A DNA stretch of 64,000 nucleotides from Bacteroidota bacterium (GTDB taxonomy: Bacteria; Bacteroidota; Rhodothermia; Rhodothermales; UBA10348): the NCBI GenBank assembly GCA_029262775.1, contig JAJCYR010000056.1:310001-374000 (forward strand), in the 5' to 3' direction. Below, piece after piece: positions 46,375 to 54,553 of this stretch. The position numbers and the translations under genes are program-made. The notes beneath the pieces are model-generated. The model did not search any database and was not told where the DNA came from. It was given only the letters and a program-made list of their open reading frames with translations. How positions within the stretch are numbered: position 1 is the stretch's first letter; the number at the start of each line of letters is the position of its first letter.

Positions 46375-48936
46375 TCAGTACGCCGATTGGAACAGGATGG
46401 CATTCAGGAAAAGGCGTTGGGAACCAAGCCAGTAGGCCCGGAAGTTGACGCGGTTCATAAAGGCCACGACACGGCCACTTCCCTGGCGCTCGACAACGAG
46501 TGTGGCTGCGCCTGGCGTGTCGGCGAGACGCTCCTCTGAAATGTAGCCACTCAGCAGGGCGCTTGGACCGTAGGCGCCAATGAGGGTACCCGGGCTACCG
46601 GTAGATTCGAAGAACTCCGAGTTGTTGTGGAATACCGGCAGATGGCCTCCGATACCGAAAGACAACGGATGCGTTTCGTCCAATTCCGACAGGAAAATCG
46701 TACCGCCCACCGCCTGGGCTCCCCGGGCGTCGGACACCATGGACCACGGCTGCCCGGTAGCCAGGGAGTCGAGGTCGAGTGAGCGTTCCTCCACCGCCAG
46801 AAGCTGATTGTCGACAGCCCATGAGGTAGCGCCTGCCATCACGAGCAGGCGTCCCCCACGCTGGACCCATCCGGTCAGCGCCTCCGTGGTATTGACAGGC
46901 GGACGCCCACCGGGGACAATGATAACAGAGTATCTGGACAGGTCCGCTCGCGCCGCAACAGACGGCTCAACGAGTGAAACCGGGATGTGAAACCGCTCGG
47001 AGAGGGCGTGCCAGGCTTCACCCGCCTGCAGGGAGCTGACACCCGGACCCGCCAGTACGGCAACCGAGGGCTTGGACAGATGCACAGCGCTCGGCCCGCC
47101 CAGATCGGGGCCCTCCGATGCAAGCCCTGTGGCAACTCCATGAAAAACGACTCCCCATGTGCGTGCAAGCCGTTCAACGGCCTCATGAACCTCATCGCTC
47201 GGGAGCGCACCATCGCGCCGTGACGTGGGAATATATACAGAGCCTGCCGGAAACGTCACCGTTTCGCTACCATCATGGACACGCACGTCTTTCAGTGTAA
47301 CCCGCGGCGTGACCCCCATGTCCATTAGCGCATACAGGGCGGCCGGAGCAAAGAACTCGTCCCAGAGCAGCATATAACCGGCCCCTGCGCGTGGACGTTG
47401 GACCTCCCCGCCGCGCCGTGCGTCTCCCGCAAAGGGAGCCCCGAGGACGTCCAGATCCAGGCGCCCCACCATGTGCACCGGCGTATTGAACGCGTAGGGC
47501 AGTGTCCAGGTGCTCACGTCATAGAACAGGCTGTCTTCGTAGGTAAGCGTTTCTTCCGTAGCCGCCTTGAGCAACCGGTACTGACTCTGGCGCAGCGGAA
47601 CGACAAGTGCCTCACCGGGCTGGTAGTCCGTGCCAGCGGCTTTGAGACTCCGGGTCAGATCGTAGACCTCAATCCGGTGGCGGCGCAGCACGTCCGCAAA
47701 GAGCATGGCACGGGTTCCGTCGTGACGAAGGTCTATCAGCATGGCCTGGTCCGTATCCCGTGCAGCGCTCCGGAGGGCTTCCTCGTAAAAATCGCGCTGT
47801 AGTTCATGCAGGGGGACGCGCAGATCGACGGCTGCCGCCAGGGTCGAGAGTGATGTCATGAACTGGTTGCGCACCGTGAATGCGTAGTGCAGCGTTCCAT
47901 CTACCACCTCGCTCTCGAGCGCCCGGGACGAACCCTGTTCAAACAGGATGCCTACCGAACCATTCACATCCGGAAAGGCAGACCCCTTGCCATAGTAATA
48001 GTCGTCGAACGACTCGCGGGAGTAGTAGGTCGATCCTATGCTGTCCAGGTAGCGCGCATGATAGGTCGCGATTTCGGCCGTCAGTTCCTGATTCCGGTCT
48101 GGCGTATTGGGGTTTACACGGGATGGGATACCCGGTTGAAAGAAAAACGTACTGTTGCCCCCCATTTCATGATGGTCCGTCACCACGTTGGGTCGCCACT
48201 CATGGTAGAGCCCCATCCGTCCCTGCGATTCCGGATGCTGCATGACGAGCCAGTCGCGGTTGAGGTCGAACCAGTAGTGGTTCGCTCGCCCTCCTGGCCA
48301 CGGCTCGTTGTGCTCGCGATCGGCCGGATCGGTGCTGTGCGCACCTCCTCGGTTTCGGTTCACCCAATCGGCGAATCGGTCCCGACCATCCGGGTTCAGC
48401 ATGGGATCGAGCAGGACGACCGCATTTCGAAGGGCCTCTTCTATTTCCAGGCCCTGTCCCGCGGCCAGGTGGTAGAGGTAAACCAAGGCCGCATCGCTCC
48501 CCGAAGCCTCATTGCCGTGAACACTGTAGCCCTGATAGACCACCGCCGGCATGGACTCCAACTCCTCCTGTGTCACTGAGGCGGGGTCGTCTGCCAGGCG
48601 CTGGTGCTGCGTACGAATCTGGTCCAGACGGACATGGTTTTCAGGCGCGGTCACAATGGCATGGACAAGCGCGCGGTTTTCATGGGAACGAGCGTGCTCG
48701 CGGACTATGACGCGATCGCTCGCCTCGGCTACTGCGCGCACATAAGCTTCGATTTCATGGGGAGTCGTATGCCGCGTTCCAATCATGAAGCCGAGCACCT
48801 CTTCAGGCGTCGGTATGGCAGCGTCGTACGACACGACGCCCATCGCGGGTGTGTCAATGGCAAGCGGGACCGTCTGGCCAGCGGCCATCGCTGTCCCCAG
48901 GAAGAAAAAGGCAGCGCAGAGATACAGAACTTTCAT
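46375..48936 (-). CDS. Secreted M14-family carboxypeptidase with C-terminal amidotransferase-like domain
   Basis: An 853-residue exported protein. After the signal peptide (to AMAAGQ) the M14 domain shows HGNEASG (His140, Glu143), LDPMLNPDGRDRF, WFDLNRDWLV, TDHHEMGGNSTFFF and LFEQGSSRA (catalytic Glu region). A linker region covers about 380-600. The last ~230 residues (PSVAVLAGPGVSS, YSVIIVPGGRPP, GWVQRGGRLLVMAGA) look like a class I glutamine-amidotransferase/DJ-1-type fold, but the usual nucleophile Cys is absent at the elbow, so this part may bind rather than catalyse. It is a large M14 type common in marine Bacteroidota-like genomes. It heads a unit with the DUF255 gene and alaS. Confidence 0.88.
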   Translation of the reverse strand: MKVLYLCAAFFFLGTAMAAGQTVPLAIDTPAMGVVSYDAAIPTPEEVLGFMIGTRHTTPHEIEAYVRAVAEASDRVIVREHARSHENRALVHAIVTAPENHVRLDQIRTQHQRLADDPASVTQEELESMPAVVYQGYSVHGNEASGSDAALVYLYHLAAGQGLEIEEALRNAVVLLDPMLNPDGRDRFADWVNRNRGGAHSTDPADREHNEPWPGGRANHYWFDLNRDWLVMQHPESQGRMGLYHEWRPNVVTDHHEMGGNSTFFFQPGIPSRVNPNTPDRNQELTAEIATYHARYLDSIGSTYYSRESFDDYYYGKGSAFPDVNGSVGILFEQGSSRALESEVVDGTLHYAFTVRNQFMTSLSTLAAAVDLRVPLHELQRDFYEEALRSAARDTDQAMLIDLRHDGTRAMLFADVLRRHRIEVYDLTRSLKAAGTDYQPGEALVVPLRQSQYRLLKAATEETLTYEDSLFYDVSTWTLPYAFNTPVHMVGRLDLDVLGAPFAGDARRGGEVQRPRAGAGYMLLWDEFFAPAALYALMDMGVTPRVTLKDVRVHDGSETVTFPAGSVYIPTSRRDGALPSDEVHEAVERLARTWGVVFHGVATGLASEGPDLGGPSAVHLSKPSVAVLAGPGVSSLQAGEAWHALSERFHIPVSLVEPSVAARADLSRYSVIIVPGGRPPVNTTEALTGWVQRGGRLLVMAGATSWAVDNQLLAVEERSLDLDSLATGQPWSMVSDARGAQAVGGTIFLSELDETHPLSFGIGGHLPVFHNNSEFFESTGSPGTLIGAYGPSALLSGYISEERLADTPGAATLVVERQGSGRVVAFMNRVNFRAYWLGSQRLFLNAILFQSAY

Positions 48937-48953
48937 ATTTATGGAGATTACAG

Positions 48954-50033
48954 TCAGGATTGTTCAAACAGATAGGCAAGCGGGACGAGGCGTGCGCCGT
49001 CCCGATCGGCCATGGCGAAACTGCCACGGCCGCCCCATATTTCGGCGCCGCCCACGAGACCGTCCCGGCGGAGCGCATAAAACTGCACATTGAACCGGGG
49101 ACGGCCCTCCACGTCGAGCAGATAGGCAGGCTTTGTGCGCGAGGCAATGCGCCGACAGGCAAACAGACAGGCCTCCTCTGGCGTGTCACCCGCGCGCATG
49201 CGCTCGACAACCAGAAAGGAGGCCAGCGATTCGAGATTGGCCTCGCCACGGCCCGTCGAACCGGCTGCTCCGACCTCGTTGTCCACGTACAGGCCGGCAC
49301 CAATGATGGGCGAATCCCCGACGCGGCCTGGGATCTTGAAGGCCAGTCCCGAAGTCGTGGTCACGCCGGAAATATTTCCGTTCAGATCAATGGCGTTGCA
49401 GTTGACGGTGCCCCAGTGGCGCTCATTCCAGCCATCTGCCTGGCCAATGGTAGCATCCTCTAAGTCGTGCTCCGGCAGATATTCGTCATCTACAGATAGA
49501 TTTTCTTTCCATCGCAGCCACTGTCGTCGGGACGTGTCAGTCATCAGGTCCTGGATGGGAAACCCGTGCATGCGTGCAAACTCCTGGGCTCCTTTTCCAA
49601 CGAGCAGGACGTGGTCGCTGCGGCGCAGCACCTTCAGCGCCACGCGCGAGGCATGCACCACGCCCTCGAGCGCAGCCACCCCGCCCGCCCTGCCAGACGG
49701 TCCGTGCATGACCGACGCATCGAGTTGAACCACGCCATCGGCGTTGGGAAGGCCGCCGTAGCCCACGCTCGTATCGCTTGGATCTTCCTCCACGAGGTTT
49801 ACGCCTGCCACAACGGCATCGAGGGCATCGGCTCCAGCCTCGATTTCTTCCATCGCGCGGCGTACGGCCCTCGTCCCGTTCCGGCTTGAAATGGTGACCG
49901 GACCGTTGAAGTCAAAGCGGCCCGCGTGTGCGTCCGGCGCCGGACCAGCCAGTGCGCCGCCGCTTGCCGCCGTGGCGCCCAGTCCGAGCACGACCGATTT
50001 CTTGATGAATTGACGTCTATTGGAGTCCATCAT
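48954..50033 (-). CDS. Tat-exported asparaginase-2/aspartylglucosaminidase family hydrolase
   Basis: A 359-residue Ntn hydrolase. NRRQFIKKSVVLGLGATAA is a twin-arginine signal, so it should be exported folded. The body has GVNLVEEDPSDTSVGYGG and QLDASVMHG, both typical of N4-(beta-N-acetylglucosaminyl)-L-asparaginase, then HWGTVNCNAIDLNGN, where the Thr would become the N-terminal nucleophile after autocleavage, and GSTGRGEANLES. Family members remove asparagine from N-linked glycans or act on isoaspartyl peptides and asparagine. The family's usual residue before the Thr is Asp; here it is Gly, as in bacterial glycosylasparaginase relatives annotated GTV. Substrate not certain. 17 bases separate it from the M14 gene. 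Confidence 0.88.
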   Translation of the reverse strand: MMDSNRRQFIKKSVVLGLGATAASGGALAGPAPDAHAGRFDFNGPVTISSRNGTRAVRRAMEEIEAGADALDAVVAGVNLVEEDPSDTSVGYGGLPNADGVVQLDASVMHGPSGRAGGVAALEGVVHASRVALKVLRRSDHVLLVGKGAQEFARMHGFPIQDLMTDTSRRQWLRWKENLSVDDEYLPEHDLEDATIGQADGWNERHWGTVNCNAIDLNGNISGVTTTSGLAFKIPGRVGDSPIIGAGLYVDNEVGAAGSTGRGEANLESLASFLVVERMRAGDTPEEACLFACRRIASRTKPAYLLDVEGRPRFNVQFYALRRDGLVGGAEIWGGRGSFAMADRDGARLVPLAYLFEQS

Positions 50034-50137
50034 TTCGTTTTCTACGTAATACCCTCGATGTTATATGCTGGCAGGAAACCTACGGCGTTACCAACCCATG
50101 AACAAACAGCCAGCCGCTGTTTCCTATTCCTGAACCC

Positions 50138-50761
50138 ATGCAACTGCACGTCATCACCGATTTTCACCTACAACAGCGCTACTCCCATGCAGACCTCACG
50201 AAGATGGCCCTGCGCGGCGGTGCCACCCACGTTCAGTTTCGACAGAAGGCTGGATCTGTCCGGGATCGCTACCAATCGTGCCTTGAGGCGCACAGCATCG
50301 CTCGCAGCCATGGCGGCGGCGTGTTTATTGTGAATGACCGCGTCGACCTGGCCCTCGCCGTCGGAGCCGACGGCGTTCATGTGGGAGAGGACGACCTGCC
50401 CGCTCATGTTGTTCGGGCCATTCTGGGCCCTGACAAGGTGCTCGGCGTCACGGCAACGACTACCGAAGCAGCCATCCGCGCTGAACGAGATGGCGCAGAC
50501 TATATTGGATTCGGCCCTGTATTCTCCACGGCCTCCAAAGCCAACCCGGCATCGGTCAAAGGACTCCAGGGCCTTCTGGATGCGGCGCGTGCCGTCCGCA
50601 TTCCCGTGATTGCCATTGCCGGTATCACCGAAGCGCGCATTCCACTGCTCCTTGGGCATGGCGCGGCCGGATGCGCCGTTCTGTCTGCCGTCTGTCTCGA
50701 CCCGGATCCAGAGCAGGCGACACGCGCATGTGCCTCTCGATTGTCCCTGAAGCTCCCTTGA
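50138..50761 (+). CDS. thiE: Thiamine-phosphate synthase
   Basis: A 207-residue TIM-barrel enzyme that joins the thiazole and pyrimidine phosphates. VQFRQKAG (pyrophosphate-binding Arg/Lys), FIVNDRVDLALAVGADGVHVGEDD, LGVTATTTEAA, ADYIGFGPVFSTASKANP and IAIAGITEARIPLLL are the usual blocks. In place of the canonical GxS after the sixth strand it has GVTATT. No other thi gene and no TPP riboswitch is near; the 104 bases before it hold nothing recognisable. It is followed at 75 bases by an M24 peptidase gene on the same strand. Tenase-type TenI proteins are the main alternative, but the Lys and ND motifs favour ThiE. Confidence 0.85.
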   Translation: MQLHVITDFHLQQRYSHADLTKMALRGGATHVQFRQKAGSVRDRYQSCLEAHSIARSHGGGVFIVNDRVDLALAVGADGVHVGEDDLPAHVVRAILGPDKVLGVTATTTEAAIRAERDGADYIGFGPVFSTASKANPASVKGLQGLLDAARAVRIPVIAIAGITEARIPLLLGHGAAGCAVLSAVCLDPDPEQATRACASRLSLKLP

Positions 50762-50835
50762 GACGGGACTTGTGCTTGTAATCCGTCCCTTTGCCTCCTA
50801 CTTTTCGAAAACCCCTCCCTTGCTCTCATTCCATC

Positions 50836-51945
50836 ATGTCCCACTCTGCACGTTTACGGCGTCTTCACGCCGCGCTTGAAGCGTCGCCGCTTCATGCCAT
50901 CGTACTCAACGCTGGTCCCAGTCTGCCCTATATGACCGGACTGCACGTTCACCTCAGTGAACGGCCGGTCGTCGCCTGTTTTGCGCCAGGCATGTCGCCC
51001 ACGCTCGTCCTGCCCGCACTCGAAGCCCAGAAAGTGGCGCACCTGCCATTTGGAATGGACGTGTACACATATTCCGAGTCATTGCCCTCGTGGGATACGG
51101 CGTTTGAGGCCGCCCTGGGACACCTGCCAGAGGGTGCCGTGATCGGTGTCGAGGACGGCGTGTTGCGCTTCCTTGAGCTGCGCTATCTCCAGAAGGCCGC
51201 CCCTACCGCGCAGTTCGTGTCCGGTGAAGACATCATGGCCACGCTTCGCATGCGAAAGGATGGCGCCGAGCGGGCGCTCATGCAGGAGGCCGTGCGCATC
51301 GCGGAAGAAGCGCTTCGCAACACACTCCCCCATGTGAAACCGGGTGTGACTGAAAAGGAAATCGGTTCGAGGCTCATAGCGCAAATGTTGAACGAGGGTT
51401 CCGGTGGTGAACTTCCGTTTCAGCCTATCATTGCGTTCGGCGCCAACAGCGCGAATCCACACGCGGTGCCCACCGATTACGCCGCCCGGGAGGGAGACCT
51501 GATCCTGTTCGATTGGGGCGCCAACAACGAGGGTTATTTCTCTGATATGACCCGGACCTTTGTGCTCGGCGAGCCCGACGAGACCGTGCGTCGCATGTAC
51601 CAAACTGTGGAAAAGGCCAACGCAGCCGGACGCGCTGCCGGCAGACCGGGCGCAACGGCCGGCTCGCTGGACGCGGCCACGCGGAGCGTGATTGAAGCAG
51701 CCGGATTTGGAGCGCGATTCGTTCACAGGACCGGTCATGGACTGGGGCTGGACGTTCATGAGCCGCCCTACATACGAGCCGGCAACGATGCGCTCCTTGA
51801 GGTGGGCACAACCTACACGATCGAGCCGGGAATCTATGTACCGGAAGAGGGCGGTGTACGCATTGAGGACGACATGATCATCACGGAACATGGAAGTGAG
51901 AGTCTCACATCCTTTCCCCGAGAGCTCACCATCCTGCCCCTCTGA
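50836..51945 (+). CDS. M24-family Xaa-Pro aminopeptidase
   Basis: A 369-residue metallopeptidase of the creatinase/prolidase type: an N-terminal creatinase-like domain (to about 125) and the pita-bread catalytic domain. Metal ligands are visible: LILFDWGANNEGYFSDMTRTF (two Asp), HRTGHGLGLDVHE (His), YTIEPGIYVPEEGGVRIEDD (two Glu), read in parts. The enzyme should remove N-terminal residues before proline. ATG 50836 gives the family N-terminus. It overlaps the histidine-kinase start by one base (TGATG), so the two are probably translated together. Cytosolic: no signal peptide. Confidence 0.92.
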   Translation: MSHSARLRRLHAALEASPLHAIVLNAGPSLPYMTGLHVHLSERPVVACFAPGMSPTLVLPALEAQKVAHLPFGMDVYTYSESLPSWDTAFEAALGHLPEGAVIGVEDGVLRFLELRYLQKAAPTAQFVSGEDIMATLRMRKDGAERALMQEAVRIAEEALRNTLPHVKPGVTEKEIGSRLIAQMLNEGSGGELPFQPIIAFGANSANPHAVPTDYAAREGDLILFDWGANNEGYFSDMTRTFVLGEPDETVRRMYQTVEKANAAGRAAGRPGATAGSLDAATRSVIEAAGFGARFVHRTGHGLGLDVHEPPYIRAGNDALLEVGTTYTIEPGIYVPEEGGVRIEDDMIITEHGSESLTSFPRELTILPL

Positions 51946-53375
51946 TGGAGACCAATGCGGTACTCATCCTGACGGGCAGACGGGCGTTTGCACAGGAGCT
52001 GGTTGACACACTCTCGGATGTCTTCACATGCCGAATCAACGTGCCAACGGGCCTGACACCATCCGACCTCGATGTGTCCCTGGTATTGATTGATCTCGAT
52101 GACAGGGACCAGGACTGGGATACGGTCATGGCGCAGACGTGTCACGAATCCCGCGGCGCCTGCGTGCTCCTTGCCCCGTATCACCCGGATCCGGTAGAAG
52201 GTGCCCGGTTTACCCGGATGGGGGCCCAGGACATTTTGGACGTCTCGCAGATGAACGGGCAGGAGCTGGCGTCACGTCTGACCATGGCCGCCGAACGGGC
52301 GCGCATTCTGACCATTTCGCAAGAGGCGACGCTGCATATCCGCTCCGTCATTGAGCTCGTATCCGATGCCATCCTGATCATTGATGACCAGATCACCGTG
52401 GTCTTTGCCAATTCGGCCAGTGAAGAGCTCTTTGGCAAATCGATTGAGGAACTGTTTGGGGCCCCCTCTCCTGTAGACGTTTCTGACGGAAACCAGGAAT
52501 ACCGGCTTCTCGAGTTTCTTCGCCCGGACGGACATATGGTACACGCCAGTCTCCATACGTCCAGAATTCTTTGGGAGGGCCGCCATGCCCACATGCTGGC
52601 CATGCGCGACCTCACGACAGAGACCGAACTCAGGCAACATCTGCTCGATGCGCAGATCACGTCTGAAAAAACAAAAGAACTCAAAGCCTCCTTTCTCGCC
52701 AACATGAGCCACGAGTTGCGAATGCCACTGGCCAGTATCGTGGGGTTTGCCGAGATCATTGAGGAGACGTCCGAGAACGCCGAGATGAAGGAATTTGCGG
52801 CGCTCATCCAGGAATCCGGTGGTCGCCTTCTGCACGCTATCAACTCCGTGCTGGACATGTCTCGCCTCGAGGCTGGCCGTTTCGAAGCCATGCCCGAGGA
52901 CGTGGATATAGCCGAAATCATAGACGGTGCTCTCCGCCTGATGAAACCCCTGTCACGGGAAAAGGATATTGAGTTGGTGGCCGATGGTCCCTCCCCCCTG
53001 TTCTTCAACACAGATCCGGTATTCCTGGAGCGCGTGATGAACAACCTGGTGGGCAACGCCATCAAGTTCACGGACACCGGATTCGTCCGTGCAGAATGGA
53101 AGCTGCACGACGCAATGCTGGATATCCGGGTATCCGACACCGGAATTGGCATATCCCCCGATTTCATCCCCCGCATTTTCGAGGAATTCAGCCAGGAAAG
53201 TACAGGACGCGCCCGGCAATATACCGGTACCGGGCTGGGCCTGGCCATCACACAGCGACTGATTACCGAGCTCGGCGGTCGTATCAGCGTCAGTTCCGAG
53301 AAGGGCGCCGGCACCACGTTTTCAGTTCAGATTCCACAGTCCCGACCGGCGGAGGACGACACTACAGAGTCGTGA
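51945..53375 (+). CDS. Soluble histidine kinase with pseudo-receiver and PAS domains
   Basis: A 476-residue cytosolic sensor kinase without membrane segments. Residues 1-120 look like a receiver fold, but the acidic pair after the first strand is missing (LILTGRR) and the conserved Lys is absent, so it is a probable pseudo-receiver, though LVLIDLDD keeps an Asp. A PAS domain follows (about 135-235, DAILIIDDQITVVFANSASEELFG). The HisKA box is SFLANMSHELRMPLASI with His256; the residue four after it is Met260 where Thr or Asn is usual. The ATPase has NNLVGNAIKF (N), SDTGIGI (G1), FEEFSQ (F) and YTGTGLGLAI (G2). No response regulator is nearby. The end overlaps the DUF819 gene by 4 bases. Confidence 0.92.
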   Translation: METNAVLILTGRRAFAQELVDTLSDVFTCRINVPTGLTPSDLDVSLVLIDLDDRDQDWDTVMAQTCHESRGACVLLAPYHPDPVEGARFTRMGAQDILDVSQMNGQELASRLTMAAERARILTISQEATLHIRSVIELVSDAILIIDDQITVVFANSASEELFGKSIEELFGAPSPVDVSDGNQEYRLLEFLRPDGHMVHASLHTSRILWEGRHAHMLAMRDLTTETELRQHLLDAQITSEKTKELKASFLANMSHELRMPLASIVGFAEIIEETSENAEMKEFAALIQESGGRLLHAINSVLDMSRLEAGRFEAMPEDVDIAEIIDGALRLMKPLSREKDIELVADGPSPLFFNTDPVFLERVMNNLVGNAIKFTDTGFVRAEWKLHDAMLDIRVSDTGIGISPDFIPRIFEEFSQESTGRARQYTGTGLGLAITQRLITELGGRISVSSEKGAGTTFSVQIPQSRPAEDDTTES

Positions 53376-54553
53376 TTACCGATCCAACCACCCTGTTCGC
53401 CGTCCTCGCAGCCGTTCTGGCCGGAATTTTCTGGCTTGCGACGCTGCCCCAACTGAAACGCTTTTTCCAGTTCATGCCGCCGGTCATCTGGGCTTATTTC
53501 GTACCCATGATCCTGACCACAGCCGGTATTACGCCCGCCCAGAGCGAAGTCTACGCCTGGATGTCGCGCTATCTGCTGCCATTCGCCCTGTTCCTGCTCA
53601 TGCTGACGGTCGATCTTCCAGCCATACTGAAGCTCGGAAAGACGGCGCTGCTGATGATGCTTGCCGGAACGCTCGGCATCATGCTCGGGGCGCCCATCGC
53701 CTACCTCATTTTTGCATCAGTCCTGCCGCCCGATGCCTGGCAGGGACTCGCCACGCTCTCCGGAAGCTGGATCGGCGGCACGGCCAACATGCTCTTCATC
53801 AAGGACAGCGTGGGCACGCCCGACTCCCTGGTCGGTCCCATCATCGTGGTCGATACGGTCGTTGGTTACGGCTGGCTTGGCGTACTCGTATTTCTGAGCA
53901 CATTCCAGGACCGGTTCGATACGTGGATTGGTGCCGATAAAAGCGTCATTGAAGCCACAAACCGGCGCCTGGCAGAGATCGACACGACCCGTGAGCCGTC
54001 CGATACTCCGGACCTGGCCTACATTCTGGGATTGACCCTTCTTGTCACGGTACTTGCGCTGGCGGCTGCAATGTATTTGCCCGACATCGGTAACCCGACG
54101 GTGATCACGAGCAGCACATGGGGTATTCTGATTGTGGTCTCAGTGGGTATTGCCCTGTCTTTCACGCGCCTTCGCAGGCTCGAGCACCGGGGTGGCTCCA
54201 AAGTAGGCTACCTGGCACTGTATCTGCTATTGACGTCCATAGGGGCGCAGGCCGACGTAGCCGCGGTGCTCCAGGTGCCCATGTACATGCTGGCAGGGGT
54301 CGTGTGGATTCTGGTGCACATTTCCATTCTGTTACTGGTAGCCCGATGGCTGCGCGCTCCTCTGTTCTTCGTGGCCACCGGAAGCATGGCCAACATCGGT
54401 GGCGCGGCGAGCGCTCCTATCGTGGCGAGCGTTTATTTTCCCGCCATGGCGCCTATCGGACTCCTGATGGGCGTATCGGGCTATATCCTGGGTATTTACG
54501 GTGCTCTTCTGACGGCACAACTCCTGGCCTGGATGTCAGGATTTCTGGTGTAG
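53372..54553 (+). CDS. DUF819-family membrane protein
   Basis: A 393-residue integral membrane protein with about 11 helices. The GTG at 53372 overlaps the kinase stop (GTGA) and starts the family N-terminus (VITDPTTLFAVLAAVLAG); the frame is open upstream within the kinase but is not conserved. LSGSWIGGTANMLFIKDSVG and FFVATGSMANIGGAASAPIVA are repeated-looking GG(T/A)AN/A motifs of the family, which resembles a two-fold transporter. The family is called DUF819 (YjcL in Bacillus); substrates are unknown. It is coupled to the soluble kinase, which might sense or regulate the same compound, an inference from overlap alone. The 3' end overlaps pepF by 18 bases. Confidence 0.88.
   Translation: MITDPTTLFAVLAAVLAGIFWLATLPQLKRFFQFMPPVIWAYFVPMILTTAGITPAQSEVYAWMSRYLLPFALFLLMLTVDLPAILKLGKTALLMMLAGTLGIMLGAPIAYLIFASVLPPDAWQGLATLSGSWIGGTANMLFIKDSVGTPDSLVGPIIVVDTVVGYGWLGVLVFLSTFQDRFDTWIGADKSVIEATNRRLAEIDTTREPSDTPDLAYILGLTLLVTVLALAAAMYLPDIGNPTVITSSTWGILIVVSVGIALSFTRLRRLEHRGGSKVGYLALYLLLTSIGAQADVAAVLQVPMYMLAGVVWILVHISILLLVARWLRAPLFFVATGSMANIGGAASAPIVASVYFPAMAPIGLLMGVSGYILGIYGALLTAQLLAWMSGFLV

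Noticed and set aside
50034..50137. TPP riboswitch before thiE
   Set aside because: The conserved CTGAGA-type core and paired arms are absent in the 104-base gap.
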